From the NCBI GenBank assembly GCA_964649815.1, contig CAZYQC010000007.1, positions 1 to 64,000 on the forward strand: a DNA stretch of 64,000 nt, in the 5' to 3' direction. The notes beneath the pieces were generated by a model, which was given only the letters and a program-made list of their open reading frames with translations, made no database searches and was not told the origin of the DNA. This document shows, piece by piece, positions 49,857 through 58,604 of this stretch. Numbering within the stretch: position 1 is the first letter of the stretch; each line of letters opens with the position of its first letter. Source of the DNA: G013214665 sp964649815 (lineage in GTDB: Bacteria; Pseudomonadota; Alphaproteobacteria; Rhodobacterales; Rhodobacteraceae). Position numbers and translations under genes: made by a program.

Positions 49857-50834
49857 TCAGGCCGCTTGGAATTTGCCGAGGCGGTCGTTGATGATGGCGT
49901 TGGCTTCGGCCATTGTCCGGTCGATCAGCTCTTGGCAGGTGGGGATGTCGTTGATCAGACCAGCGACCATGCCGCAGGACCAGGCGCCTTTGTCCATATC
50001 GCCATCCATCATGATGGATGGATAGACGCCCGCGACCTCTTCGATGATGTCTTCGAATTTGAGGTCTGTCCCGAGGGATTTTTCTTTTTCCAGGAGGCGT
50101 TCCACGGCTGCGTTGTTGAGGACGCGTTCGGTGTTGCGCAGGGGGCGCATGACGAGGCGGGTGTCCAGTTCTGAGGCGGCGACGATGGCGTCTTTGACGT
50201 TTTGGTGGACGGGCGCCTCTTGTGTGGCGATGAATCGGGTGCCCATGTTCATGCCATCTGCCCCCATTGCCAGCGAGGCCACGAGGGACCGGCCGTCAGC
50301 CTGACCGCCGGAAGAGACGAAGGGGATGTCAAGCTCGTCAGCGGCGCGGGGCAAGAGGATCATGTTGGGGATATTGTCTTCGCCGGGGTGCCCGCCGCAT
50401 TCGAACCCGTCAACGGAAACGGCGTCGCAGCCGATCTCTTGCGCTTTGAGCGCGTGGCGCACGGAAGTGCATTTGTGGATGACCTTGATGCCTGCGTCTT
50501 TGAGGTAGGGCAGGACCTGGGCCGGGTTGCGGCCTGCGGTTTCGACGACGGTCACACCGCCTTCGATGATTGCGCGCACGTAGCCTGGGTAATCCGGGGC
50601 ATTCACGGTGGGTAGAAACGTCAGGTTAACCGCGAAGGGTTTGTCCGTCATATCGCGGCACCGGGCGATTTCATTGGCCAGATCGCCGGGCGTTTTTTGC
50701 GTCAGGCCGGTGATCGTTCCGAGCCCGCCGGCATTAGACACAGCGGCGGCCAGTTCGGCGAAGCCCACGTAATGCATGCCGCCCTGGATGATGGGATGTT
50801 CAATGCCGAACATCTCGGTGATAGCTGTTTTCAT
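49857..50834 (-). CDS. Nitronate monooxygenase (2-nitropropane dioxygenase-like)
   Basis: 325 residues from the ATG at 50834 (MKTAITEMFGIEHPIIQGGM), the canonical start; the longer reading frame runs antisense through the next gene. It is a TIM-barrel FMN enzyme: HPIIQGGMHYVGFAELAAAVSNAGGLG binds FMN, and SVDGFECGGHPGEDNIPN and VSSGGQADGRSLVASLAMGADGMNMGTRF hold the phosphate- and substrate-contact parts. It oxidises alkyl nitronates; some relatives are enoyl-ACP reductases (FabK). It is adjacent to a DsbA-like and an SDR gene on the same strand. Confidence 0.88.
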   Translation of the reverse strand: MKTAITEMFGIEHPIIQGGMHYVGFAELAAAVSNAGGLGTITGLTQKTPGDLANEIARCRDMTDKPFAVNLTFLPTVNAPDYPGYVRAIIEGGVTVVETAGRNPAQVLPYLKDAGIKVIHKCTSVRHALKAQEIGCDAVSVDGFECGGHPGEDNIPNMILLPRAADELDIPFVSSGGQADGRSLVASLAMGADGMNMGTRFIATQEAPVHQNVKDAIVAASELDTRLVMRPLRNTERVLNNAAVERLLEKEKSLGTDLKFEDIIEEVAGVYPSIMMDGDMDKGAWSCGMVAGLINDIPTCQELIDRTMAEANAIINDRLGKFQAA

Positions 50835-50869
50835 CGTCGACTCCTTGTTCTGACGAGCGCGCGTGTCCG

Positions 50870-51478
50870 TTACGCGCGGGCGATGATTTCTTCTTCCAAT
50901 TGGCCCAGACGTTCTTTGCCAAAAAACATCTCGTCGCCCACAAAGAACGTGGGGATCCCGAAGGCGCCGCGGTTGACCGCGGCTTCGGTGTTTTCGGCAA
51001 GTTTGGCTTTGACTTCTGGATCTTGGGTCGCGGCCAACAGGGCAGGGCCGTCTAGCCCGGCCTCTGACAGCGTGGCAGCAAAAACCTCTGGGTCGCTCAT
51101 GTCTTTGTTGTTTTCCCACATCGCCGCCATGCCGGCCTCGATATAGGGCGCCAGGACGCCATCCCGCTCTGCCGCGATGGCCGCGCGCATCATGATCAAT
51201 GTGTTGACCGGGAAATGCTTGTTAAAGGTGAAATCCTGCAAACGATGTTTGATGATGAAGCGTTGAATTTCCAAACGCTCGTAATCCATTTTGCCTTTGA
51301 TTTTGCCATAGGCCATCATCGGCGCCTGGTTGTTGGTGGCTTTGAAGATGCCGCCCAAAAGGCACGGGATGTAGTTGAATTGCGCGCCGGTGCGATCGGC
51401 GATGTCAGGCAGAACCTTGTGAACGAAATAGGCGTTTGGACTGCCGAAATCAAAAATGTAATCAACGATTTGTGTCAT
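50870..51478 (-). CDS. 2-hydroxychromene-2-carboxylate isomerase-like (DsbA superfamily)
   Basis: 202 residues from the ATG at 51478 (MTQIVDYIFDFGSPNAYFVH), with AGGATG upstream; a start at 51487 is possible. It has a thioredoxin-like fold in which the DsbA Cys-x-x-Cys is replaced by FGSPNAY, with a serine where glutathione-linked kappa-class enzymes place the catalytic residue. The C-terminal NRGAFGIPTFFVGDEMFFGKERL is typical of HCCA isomerases. The founding enzyme acts in naphthalene breakdown with glutathione. The true substrate here is uncertain. It lies 11 bases from the SDR gene upstream. Confidence 0.85.
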   Translation of the reverse strand: MTQIVDYIFDFGSPNAYFVHKVLPDIADRTGAQFNYIPCLLGGIFKATNNQAPMMAYGKIKGKMDYERLEIQRFIIKHRLQDFTFNKHFPVNTLIMMRAAIAAERDGVLAPYIEAGMAAMWENNKDMSDPEVFAATLSEAGLDGPALLAATQDPEVKAKLAENTEAAVNRGAFGIPTFFVGDEMFFGKERLGQLEEEIIARA

Positions 51479-51489
51479 CTTGTTCATCC

Positions 51490-52224
51490 TCACCAGGTCT
51501 CTTGCCAGGGCCGCAGGTCAAGCTCGTGTGTCCAAGCCGAGCGCGGCTGATTGTGGAGCATCACGTAATTCCGCGCGATGTCATCGGGGTTCAGGATTGC
51601 GTCTGCGTCGCGTTTGGCGTCGACGTCTGGCATCATCTCTCGGATAAAATTTGAATCGATGGCGCCATCGATGATGACATGGGCCACATGAATATTCTTT
51701 GGCCCCAGCTCGCGCGCCATCGATTGCGCAAGCGCCCGGAGCGCGTGTTTGGCGCTGGCAAAGGCCGAAAATCCCGAGGCACCTCGGACGCTGGCGGTTG
51801 CCCCGGTAAAGATGATCGTGCCGCGACCGCGGTCCAACATGCGTTTGGACACTTCTCGGCCCATGAGAAACCCGGCAAAGCAGGCCATTTCCCACACCTT
51901 TTGGAACACGCGGCTGGTCGTTTCGGTGACCGAAAACCGGACATTTGCGCCGATGTTGAAAACTGCGACTTCGATCGGCCCGACGTTTGTTTCGATGTGA
52001 TCGACCAGAGCGATCATCGCGTCTTCGTCTCGGGCATCTGTGGGGCAGGCCAACGCCTGACCACCTGTGTCACGTATCGATTGCGCGAGCGCCTCAAGCG
52101 CGTCTGCGTGGCGCGGACGGCGGGCCAGACAGACCGTGTAGCCTTCGGATGCAAAGGCCCGCGCGATGGCGGCACCGGTGTCGTCGCCTGCGCCGATGAC
52201 AAGGCACGCTTTGTTCTGCGTCAT
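51490..52224 (-). CDS. Short-chain dehydrogenase/reductase (SDR)
   Basis: 244 residues. The N-terminal VIGAGDDTGAAIARAFASEG is a Rossmann nucleotide-binding motif with GAGDDTGA in place of the usual TGxxxGxG. The NNAG-like strand is VFNIGANVRFS. The usual catalytic Tyr-x-x-x-Lys is not seen: the position reads FSAFASAKHALR, with Phe or Ala in place of Tyr. This SDR may be catalytically altered. It heads a minus-strand group with the HCCA-isomerase-like and nitronate monooxygenase genes. Confidence 0.82.
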   Translation of the reverse strand: MTQNKACLVIGAGDDTGAAIARAFASEGYTVCLARRPRHADALEALAQSIRDTGGQALACPTDARDEDAMIALVDHIETNVGPIEVAVFNIGANVRFSVTETTSRVFQKVWEMACFAGFLMGREVSKRMLDRGRGTIIFTGATASVRGASGFSAFASAKHALRALAQSMARELGPKNIHVAHVIIDGAIDSNFIREMMPDVDAKRDADAILNPDDIARNYVMLHNQPRSAWTHELDLRPWQETW

Positions 52225-52379
52225 GACGATCCTCCCCAGCGTCGTCTGTCAAATAAAGCGCCAAAGTCACTTGTGCTGCAACATTGACGTTAAGACAGAC
52301 CGCCGCGACGTCACCATTGCCAGCTTGGCGCAAGCCTGCCTTTGCTGTTTGAAACTGCCACCTTTGAAGGAGTTGCGAG
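52225..52379. promoter_or_regulatory. Divergent intergenic region with inverted GTCTGTC repeats
   Basis: The 155-base gap between the minus-strand SDR and the plus-strand enoyl-CoA hydratase contains GTCTGTC at 52244-52250 and its reverse complement GACAGAC at 52294-52300. The symmetric placement would suit an operator controlling both directions. This is weak evidence because each arm is short. Confidence 0.3.
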
Positions 52380-53135
52380 ATGGGCGACACCATCGTGATC
52401 GAACAGAACGGCCGCGTGCAAACGATGCGCATCAACCGGCCTGAAAAGAAAAACGCCATCACACAAGACATGTACGCAAAGATGGCTGACACGATCGAAG
52501 CCTATGGCACCGACACTGACATCAGGGCGCTGGTGATCACAGGGGCAGGGGATATGTTCACCGCTGGCAATGACCTGATGGATTTCTCGACCGGTGATCC
52601 GCATGAAACGCCGCCTGTCTTTCGCTTTCTTCAGGCCATTGCGACCTGCCCCAAGCCGCTGATTGCGGCTGTCAATGGCGCCGCGATTGGCGTTGGTTTG
52701 ACGATGCTGCTGCATACCGATTTGGTGTTTGTCGCAGAAAGCGCCACGTTCAGCGCGCCTTTCGTTCAACTGGGTCTGGTGCCCGAGGCTGCGTCTTCGA
52801 TGCTGTTGCCTGCAGTTGTAGGCATGGCGGTTGCCAACGACGTTTTCATGACCGGTCGGATTTTATCGGCGCAAGAAGCGCATGCTTACGGTCTGGCGTC
52901 GCGTGTCTTTGCTGATGACGCTCTGGCGGACGAGGTTGAAAAGATCGCCCAGCAGGTCGCGGCTTCGGCACCAACTGCGATGAAAAAGTCAAAAGATCTG
53001 ATCCGCTTTAACCGCGCGACCGTTGGACAGCACATGCTGACCGAGGGAGAGATCTTTGCCCAGCAGTTAAAGTCCCCGGACTTTGCCGAAAGCGTCTCTG
53101 CCAAAATGCAAAAACGCGCACCCGTTTACAAGTGA
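52380..53135 (+). CDS. Enoyl-CoA hydratase/isomerase (crotonase family)
   Basis: 251 residues. The oxyanion-hole elements are visible in ITGAGDMFTAGNDLMDF and PLIAAVNGAAIGVGLTMLLHTDL. The family's catalytic acidic residues at the second position are only partly kept: the region reads FSAPFVQLGLVPEAASSMLLP, with Glu in VPEAASS. It hydrates or isomerises an enoyl-CoA. It probably shares regulation with the divergent SDR group. Confidence 0.88.
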   Translation: MGDTIVIEQNGRVQTMRINRPEKKNAITQDMYAKMADTIEAYGTDTDIRALVITGAGDMFTAGNDLMDFSTGDPHETPPVFRFLQAIATCPKPLIAAVNGAAIGVGLTMLLHTDLVFVAESATFSAPFVQLGLVPEAASSMLLPAVVGMAVANDVFMTGRILSAQEAHAYGLASRVFADDALADEVEKIAQQVAASAPTAMKKSKDLIRFNRATVGQHMLTEGEIFAQQLKSPDFAESVSAKMQKRAPVYK

Positions 53136-53397
53136 GCGCAATCCAGCAACAGGTTTTCCGCATTCGTTTTTATTTTCAATGTGTTAGCGGGCTTTGTTGG
53201 CGCTGACACCAACACAAATTTATTACATAATGTGGATTACAAACTATCTGGATCAAACTGATCCACCAAGAAGTGCCGTTCCGTAAATCCATCGCGCTAT
53301 TGGCAGACCGCTCCCCTTTGATAAGCTGCACGGCACGGCACGGCCATGACATTGGTCCAAAGATGCCGGTGCCGCTTGAACAGATGTGGAAGATCCA
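53136..53397. other. Intergenic region before the acyl-CoA ligase operon
   Basis: No gene seen. GTGTTAGC (53181) and GCTGACAC (53202) form a near-perfect inverted repeat, overlapped by TGTTGG...CCAACA (53195-53214); this could be a terminator stem for the hydratase gene or an operator. The AT-rich stretch TTATTACATAATG just after it may include the promoter of the ligase gene. Confidence 0.35.
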
Positions 53398-55116
53398 ATG
53401 GCAATGACCGGCATGTCTTATGACGAAGCTGTGGCGCATATCACAACGCAGGATCCGACCTTTGCTGTGACCAAAGCAGAGGTGCGTGGGGTTGCATATA
53501 CGGTGTTTGCCAATGTTCCGCCGACGGTCCCTGCCCTGATGGCGGCCAGCCGTCCTGCGCATGCGGATGGCGCCTTGCTTTACCTTGCGTTTGAGGATGA
53601 ACGCTGGACGTATGACGCGTTTTGCGACGATGTTGCGCGCTTTGCAGCGGTTCTAAAGCGCGATTTTTCCGTTGATAAAGGCATGCGCGTTGCGATTGCG
53701 ATGCAGAATTGTCCCGAGCTGCTGATCGCGATGATGGCGATCAGCCAACTGGGCGGTGTCGTGACCTTTCTCAACGCGTGGTGGACGACCGAAGAGCTGG
53801 ACTATGCGTTGTCAGACAGCCAGGCGCATTTGGTCATCGCAGACGGCAAGCGCGCGGAGCGGTTAAGACCCTTGATTTCGCGTCACGCGCTTACCTTAAT
53901 TGGCGTGCGCGATGCGGAAAACTCGTTAGAAAACAGATACTCAAACCTCGTATCTCAAGTGAAATTGCCAGAGGTTACGCCCCCTCAGATCGATACCGAT
54001 GATGACTTCGCCATCATGTATTCCTCTGGTACAACCGGCCATCCCAAAGGCGTCGTGCAAACGCACAGAGGAGCCGTGAACGCTGTATTCACGTGGCTCA
54101 TGCAAGCGGCCATGTTGCCCTTGATGGACCCGCCAGAAGATCCGACCGCAGAGAAACCGCGCCCTTCGGCGTTGATCGTGACACCCCTTTTCCACGTCAC
54201 AGCGACCCATCCGACGTTTCTGTTGTCGATGCCCGCTGGGGCGCAATTGACGCTCATGCGTAAGTGGGACGCGGACGAGGCCGTTCGGCTTATTCAAGAG
54301 CATGCGGTGACGCGCATGTTGGGTGTTCCCACGCAATCGGCGGACCTGATGCAGGCGGCGGATCGCTTGGGTGCGTCCCTGCCCTCGTTGGATTATCTGG
54401 GCTCTGGCGGCGCCAAACGCCCCGCTGCCCAAGTGGCCGAGCTGCAGAAAGCCTTTCCGAATGTGAGCGTGGCAACGGGCTGGGGCATGACCGAGACGAA
54501 TGCCAACGGCATTGGCCTGGTGGGCGATGAGTATATCGCGCGACCGGGATGCGCGGGACGGCTGTATCCGCCGGTGCAAGAGATCCTGTTTCTGGACGAT
54601 GCAGGACAGCCCGTGCCAATCGGCGAAATCGGCGAAATCACTGTAAAAAGCCCCTGCAACATGCGGGAATACCTCAATAAACCCGACGCGACGACTGAGG
54701 TTCTACAGGACGGCTGGCTGCGGACGGGCGATCTTGGGATGATCGATGAGGAGGGCTTTGTCACCATCGTTGATCGCAAGAAAAATATCATCATCCGAGG
54801 GGGCGAAAACATCGCTTGTCTGGATGTCGAAGGTGCGCTTCATCGCCATCCTGACATCGCAGAGGCCTGCGCCTTTGCCATTCCGCATGAACGGCTGGGC
54901 GAGGTTGTGGGCGCGGGCGTTCAGACCAAGCCCGGCGCGTCAACCTCAGCAGAAGAGCTACAGCGCTTTTTGGCCGCGCATATCGCCCATTTCAAAATCC
55001 CCGAACGCATCTGGTTTTTCACCGATCCCCTGCCCCGCGGCGCGACGGACAAGCTGGACCGCCGCGGGCTGCAATCACATTGTCTTGCCACACTAAAGGA
55101 ACCCCCACATGTTTGA
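53398..55116 (+). CDS. AMP-dependent acyl-CoA synthetase/ligase
   Basis: 572 residues from the ATG at 53398 (MAMTGMSYDEAVAHITTQ); a GTG at 53386 would add four residues. The ANL-superfamily ATP motif is IMYSSGTTGHPKGVVQTHRG, followed by GWGMTETNANGIG, the ribose-binding GDLGMIDEEGFVTIVDRKKN with the hinge, and the C-terminal lysine region PRGATDKLDRRGL. It activates a carboxylic acid to its CoA ester. The substrate may be a medium- or long-chain, aromatic or terpenoid acid. It overlaps the downstream SDR by eight bases. Confidence 0.9.
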   Translation: MAMTGMSYDEAVAHITTQDPTFAVTKAEVRGVAYTVFANVPPTVPALMAASRPAHADGALLYLAFEDERWTYDAFCDDVARFAAVLKRDFSVDKGMRVAIAMQNCPELLIAMMAISQLGGVVTFLNAWWTTEELDYALSDSQAHLVIADGKRAERLRPLISRHALTLIGVRDAENSLENRYSNLVSQVKLPEVTPPQIDTDDDFAIMYSSGTTGHPKGVVQTHRGAVNAVFTWLMQAAMLPLMDPPEDPTAEKPRPSALIVTPLFHVTATHPTFLLSMPAGAQLTLMRKWDADEAVRLIQEHAVTRMLGVPTQSADLMQAADRLGASLPSLDYLGSGGAKRPAAQVAELQKAFPNVSVATGWGMTETNANGIGLVGDEYIARPGCAGRLYPPVQEILFLDDAGQPVPIGEIGEITVKSPCNMREYLNKPDATTEVLQDGWLRTGDLGMIDEEGFVTIVDRKKNIIIRGGENIACLDVEGALHRHPDIAEACAFAIPHERLGEVVGAGVQTKPGASTSAEELQRFLAAHIAHFKIPERIWFFTDPLPRGATDKLDRRGLQSHCLATLKEPPHV

Positions 55117-55858
55117 TTTAACGGGCAAAACCGCCCTCTTGACCGGCGCGTCCAAAGGCATGGGTCTGGCGATGGCCAAAGGCCTCGCGGCTCATGGTGC
55201 CACGGTTGTCATCAACGGCCGCACGCAAGAAACGCTGGACGCAGCGCTGACGGAAATCGACGGCACGGCCCATGCCGTTGCGGCAAGTGTCAGCAGCAAG
55301 GATCAGATCGCGTATCTGGTCGAGAAAACGCGCGAATTGGCCGGTCCGATTGACATTGTGGTCGGCAATGCCGGTGTGAACCCGTTTTACGGCGCCACAA
55401 GCGAAATTCCGGACGACGCCTATTCCAAGACGATGGAGGTGAACGTCAGAGCCAATCAGTGGCTCGCCAATATGGTTGTCGACGACATGAAGGCCAAAGG
55501 CAGCGGCGCGATGATGTTCACCGCCTCGATCGGCGCGTTTCGCGCCTCTGATACGCTTGGTACCTACGGCATGTCCAAGCTGGCTCTGATCGGATTGGTC
55601 CGCAATATGGCGATGGAATGGGGGCCGTTCGGCGTGCGCGTGAATGCGATCTGCCCCGGCCTGGTCAAAACAGATTTTGCTAAAGCGCTTTGGGAAGATC
55701 CCAAGGTAGAAGAGCGTATTCAAAAACAAATTCCTCTGCGCCGCCTGGGCGAAGCAGAAGATTTTACCGGCGTTGCAACATTCCTTGCCTCGGACGCGGG
55801 GCGCTACATCACAGGTCAGGCACTGACCGTATGTGGTGGTTCAAGTATGTGGTCTTAA
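55109..55858 (+). CDS. SDR-family oxidoreductase, classical type
   Basis: 249 residues with the full classical SDR set: TGASKGMGLAMAKGLA for nucleotide binding, VVGNAGVNPF, the Ser in FTASIGAF, the catalytic tyrosine in TYGMSKLALIGL (Tyr-x-x-x-Lys), and PGLVKTDFAKALWEDP. It probably oxidises a 3-hydroxyacyl-CoA or alcohol intermediate of the acid activated by the ligase just upstream. Three bases separate it from the next SDR. Confidence 0.9.
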   Translation: MFDLTGKTALLTGASKGMGLAMAKGLAAHGATVVINGRTQETLDAALTEIDGTAHAVAASVSSKDQIAYLVEKTRELAGPIDIVVGNAGVNPFYGATSEIPDDAYSKTMEVNVRANQWLANMVVDDMKAKGSGAMMFTASIGAFRASDTLGTYGMSKLALIGLVRNMAMEWGPFGVRVNAICPGLVKTDFAKALWEDPKVEERIQKQIPLRRLGEAEDFTGVATFLASDAGRYITGQALTVCGGSSMWS

Positions 55859-55861
55859 GCA

Positions 55862-56635
55862 ATGGAAATTAAGGACAAAATCTGCGTCGTCACTGGCGCA
55901 GCAAGTGGCATTGGCCGCGCATTATGCGAGGCCTTTGCGGACCAAGGCGCCAAGGCCGTCGTTTGTGTTGATCTGAACGGCTCTGGTGCAGCGGATACTG
56001 CACATAATATCAATGGCATATCCTTTGAGGTTGATGTATCGGATGAAGCGCAAATCGCGGGTTTGATTGATAAGGTAGAGGCCGATATCGGGCCGATTGA
56101 CCTCTTTGCGTCCAATGCGGGCATTGCCACTCCGGGCGGTGTTGAGGCCCCTAACGACGATTGGCAAAAGATCTGGGACGTGAATGTGATGTCTCACGTA
56201 TGGGCCGCGCGCCACGTGGTCCCGCGCATGATCGAACGTGGGGGCGGATACCTTTTGAACACGGCCTCTGCCGCAGGGTTGCTGAACCAAATCGGCTCGG
56301 CCCCCTATGGCGTGACCAAACACGCCGCCGTCGGGCTTGCCGAATGGCTGGCCTTTTCTTACGGCGATCAAGGTATCAAGGTCTCGGTTCTCTGTCCCCA
56401 AGCGGTGCGTACGGAAATGACGCGCGGGCATGAAGACCATGTCGCTGCGATAGATGGCATGATGGAGCCTGGCCCGGTTGCGCAAGCTTGCATCAAAGCC
56501 ATTGAACAAGAGACATTTCTTGTCCTGCCGCATGAGGAAGTGATTGGCTATATGCAAGCCAAGGCGCAAAACTATGACAGGTGGATTGGCGGCATGCGCA
56601 AGCTGAACCGCCGCTTTGGAACCCTGCCCGATTAA
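55862..56635 (+). CDS. SDR-family oxidoreductase
   Basis: 257 residues. TGAASGIGRALCEAFADQG binds the cofactor, with the Asp-ending second strand VVCVDLNGSG suggesting NAD(H) preference. LFASNAGIATPGG and NTASAAGLLNQIGSAPYGVTKHA give the catalytic Ser and Tyr-x-x-x-Lys. The C-terminus is longer than usual, with EEVIGYMQAKAQNYDRWIGGMRKL. It follows the previous SDR in the same operon. Substrate unknown. Confidence 0.9.
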   Translation: MEIKDKICVVTGAASGIGRALCEAFADQGAKAVVCVDLNGSGAADTAHNINGISFEVDVSDEAQIAGLIDKVEADIGPIDLFASNAGIATPGGVEAPNDDWQKIWDVNVMSHVWAARHVVPRMIERGGGYLLNTASAAGLLNQIGSAPYGVTKHAAVGLAEWLAFSYGDQGIKVSVLCPQAVRTEMTRGHEDHVAAIDGMMEPGPVAQACIKAIEQETFLVLPHEEVIGYMQAKAQNYDRWIGGMRKLNRRFGTLPD

Positions 56636-56662
56636 CGTGCCCGCTCAACACAGGAGGCCGTA

Positions 56663-57748
56663 ATGACCCGCCTTGCCCGCCTGCAAAACCAGCTAAAAAG
56701 CGCAAATGTAGATGTGCTGGCGCTCGCGCCTGGGGATCATATGCGCTGGCTGATGGGGTTCAATCCGCATGGCGACGAGCGGCCGCTGCTGTTGTGCGTC
56801 ACTCAGGAGGCTGCAGGTTTTCTGATGCCTGCACTAGAGGCGGAGAGCGCGGCGCAACACACCGACCTGCCCTTTTATCAATGGGCCGACGAAGATGGCC
56901 CGGCGGCAGCGTTTGACGCGCTCTTGGAGGCGTTGGGCGCGTCCAATGCGTCAAGCATAGCTTTGGACGAGACGATGCGCGCCGACCACGCCGCGTTGGT
57001 GCAGGATCGTTTGATGAACGCACGCCGGCAATTCACTGAAACCACAATCGGTGCGTTGCGGATGCAAAAAGACGAAGAGGATTACAAACACCTTAAGTAC
57101 AACGCACAAACCGCTGATAAAGCGATGAAAATCGCCTGGTCCCAGATGCGCGTCGGTATGCGTGAGGTCGACGTTGCGGCCATCGTGCGGGATGCCTTCA
57201 AAGACCAGGACGTGAAACCTTTGTTCACGCTTGTCTGCGCTGGCAAAAACGGCGCGTTTCCGCATCATCAGACGGGAGAGACGACGCTGGCCGCGGGAGA
57301 TGTGGTCGTGATGGATATCGGTGGCACAATCGATGCCAATTGTTCGGACATCACGCGGATGGCAGTGATGGGCGCTCCTTCGGCGGAATATGAAAAGGTG
57401 CATGCCATCGTCAACGCAGCGGTCGAGGCGGCCTTGGCTGCGGCGAAACCAGGTGTGACGGCCAAGACCGTTGACGCCGCTGCGCGCCAGGTGATCTCTG
57501 AGGCGGGGTATGGCGCCTATTTCGTCCACCGGACGGGACATGGGTTGGGCACGACCATCCATGAGCCGCCCTATATCACCGCAACGTCCGAGACGGTTCT
57601 CCAGGAAGGCATGGTCTTTTCCATCGAACCGGGGATCTACATACCCGGCCACTTTGGACTGCGCTTGGAAGAAATCGTGTTTCTGCGCGCGGACGGGCCA
57701 GAGATCTTGTCTGACCTGCCCCGCGACACGCAGATCATTCCCGTTTGA
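56663..57748 (+). CDS. M24-family metallopeptidase (Xaa-Pro peptidase-like)
   Basis: 361 residues. An N-terminal creatinase-like domain (MTRLARLQNQLKSANVDVLA, MGFNPHGDERPLLLCV) precedes the pita-bread domain. Five metal ligands can be placed: Asp in VVMDIGGTIDA, Asp in NCSDITRMA, His in RTGHGLGTTIHEP, Glu in VFSIEPGIYIPG and Glu in LRLEEIVFL. Relatives include aminopeptidase P, ectoine hydrolase (DoeA) and creatinase, so a non-peptide substrate is possible. It ends by overlapping the tesB gene on the other strand by 14 bases. Confidence 0.9.
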   Translation: MTRLARLQNQLKSANVDVLALAPGDHMRWLMGFNPHGDERPLLLCVTQEAAGFLMPALEAESAAQHTDLPFYQWADEDGPAAAFDALLEALGASNASSIALDETMRADHAALVQDRLMNARRQFTETTIGALRMQKDEEDYKHLKYNAQTADKAMKIAWSQMRVGMREVDVAAIVRDAFKDQDVKPLFTLVCAGKNGAFPHHQTGETTLAAGDVVVMDIGGTIDANCSDITRMAVMGAPSAEYEKVHAIVNAAVEAALAAAKPGVTAKTVDAAARQVISEAGYGAYFVHRTGHGLGTTIHEPPYITATSETVLQEGMVFSIEPGIYIPGHFGLRLEEIVFLRADGPEILSDLPRDTQIIPV

Positions 57749-58604
57749 TCGGGCGCATCAAGCCCTCTTGCGCCACACTGGCCACCATGCGCCCTTCGCG
57801 GTCAAAGATTGACCCGCGGTTAAAGCCGCGCGCACCTCCGGCCCAGGGGCTGTCCATCGTGTAGAGATGCCAGTCCTGAAACCGGCAGGCACCGTGAAAC
57901 CACATCGCGTGGTCCAAGCTTGCGGTCATGACGCCGCCTTGGAACCAGGTCACGCCGTGCCTGCGCAAAGACGACCCCAGCAAGTTCATGTCAGAAGCAT
58001 AGGCCAACAGGCAATGCTGCATCTGCGGGGTGCATTTGGCCGCAGCGGCCATGCGGAACCACAGGTGATTGACGTCCGTCGTCGGCTCGGGCTTGAAGAA
58101 ATCGCGCGGCGCGACTTCGCGGATTTCGATCGGCCGGGGCCGCAGAAAATCCGCGCGGCGTTTTTCCGGCAACTGGTCCGCAACCTCTTTGCGCAAGGCT
58201 ATCCGGTCTTTCCAATCCAACGGATCGCCCACCGAAGGCGCGTCATGCTGATGATGCCAGCCGTCTTCTGTCACGTGAAACGACGCCGACATATTCAGAA
58301 TTTGGCGCCCATGCTGAATGGCAACAACGCGCCTGGTGGTAAAACTGCCACCATCGCGGGCGCGGTCGACCTGATAAATCACTGGAATAGACGGATCGCC
58401 AGGCCGGATGAAATAGGCATGCAGCGAATGGCAGAGGCGCTCTTCGGGTACGGTCTGGTAGGCCGATGCCAAGGCTTGCCCGATCACCTGGCCGCCAAAG
58501 ATGCGTGTGGGTGTTTCGCCGCCAGAACCAACGCCGCGAAACAGGTCAACTTCCAGCGGTTCGACCTCGAGCAGATTCAGGAGCACTTCGTGTTCATCCC
58601 GCAT
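57735..58604 (-). CDS. tesB: Acyl-CoA thioesterase II
   Basis: 289 residues from the ATG at 58604 (MRDEHEVLLNLLEVEPLEVD), just inside the end of the acetoacetyl-CoA synthetase gene (11-base overlap). It has a double hot-dog fold. RIFGGQVIGQALASAYQTVPE is the TesB N-terminal signature, and the catalytic Asp/Thr/Gln set lies around SLDHAMWFHGACRFQDWHLY in the C-terminal half. It hydrolyses medium- to long-chain acyl-CoAs to free acids. Its 3' end overlaps the M24 peptidase gene tail to tail. Confidence 0.93.
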   Translation of the reverse strand: MRDEHEVLLNLLEVEPLEVDLFRGVGSGGETPTRIFGGQVIGQALASAYQTVPEERLCHSLHAYFIRPGDPSIPVIYQVDRARDGGSFTTRRVVAIQHGRQILNMSASFHVTEDGWHHQHDAPSVGDPLDWKDRIALRKEVADQLPEKRRADFLRPRPIEIREVAPRDFFKPEPTTDVNHLWFRMAAAAKCTPQMQHCLLAYASDMNLLGSSLRRHGVTWFQGGVMTASLDHAMWFHGACRFQDWHLYTMDSPWAGGARGFNRGSIFDREGRMVASVAQEGLMRPIKRE

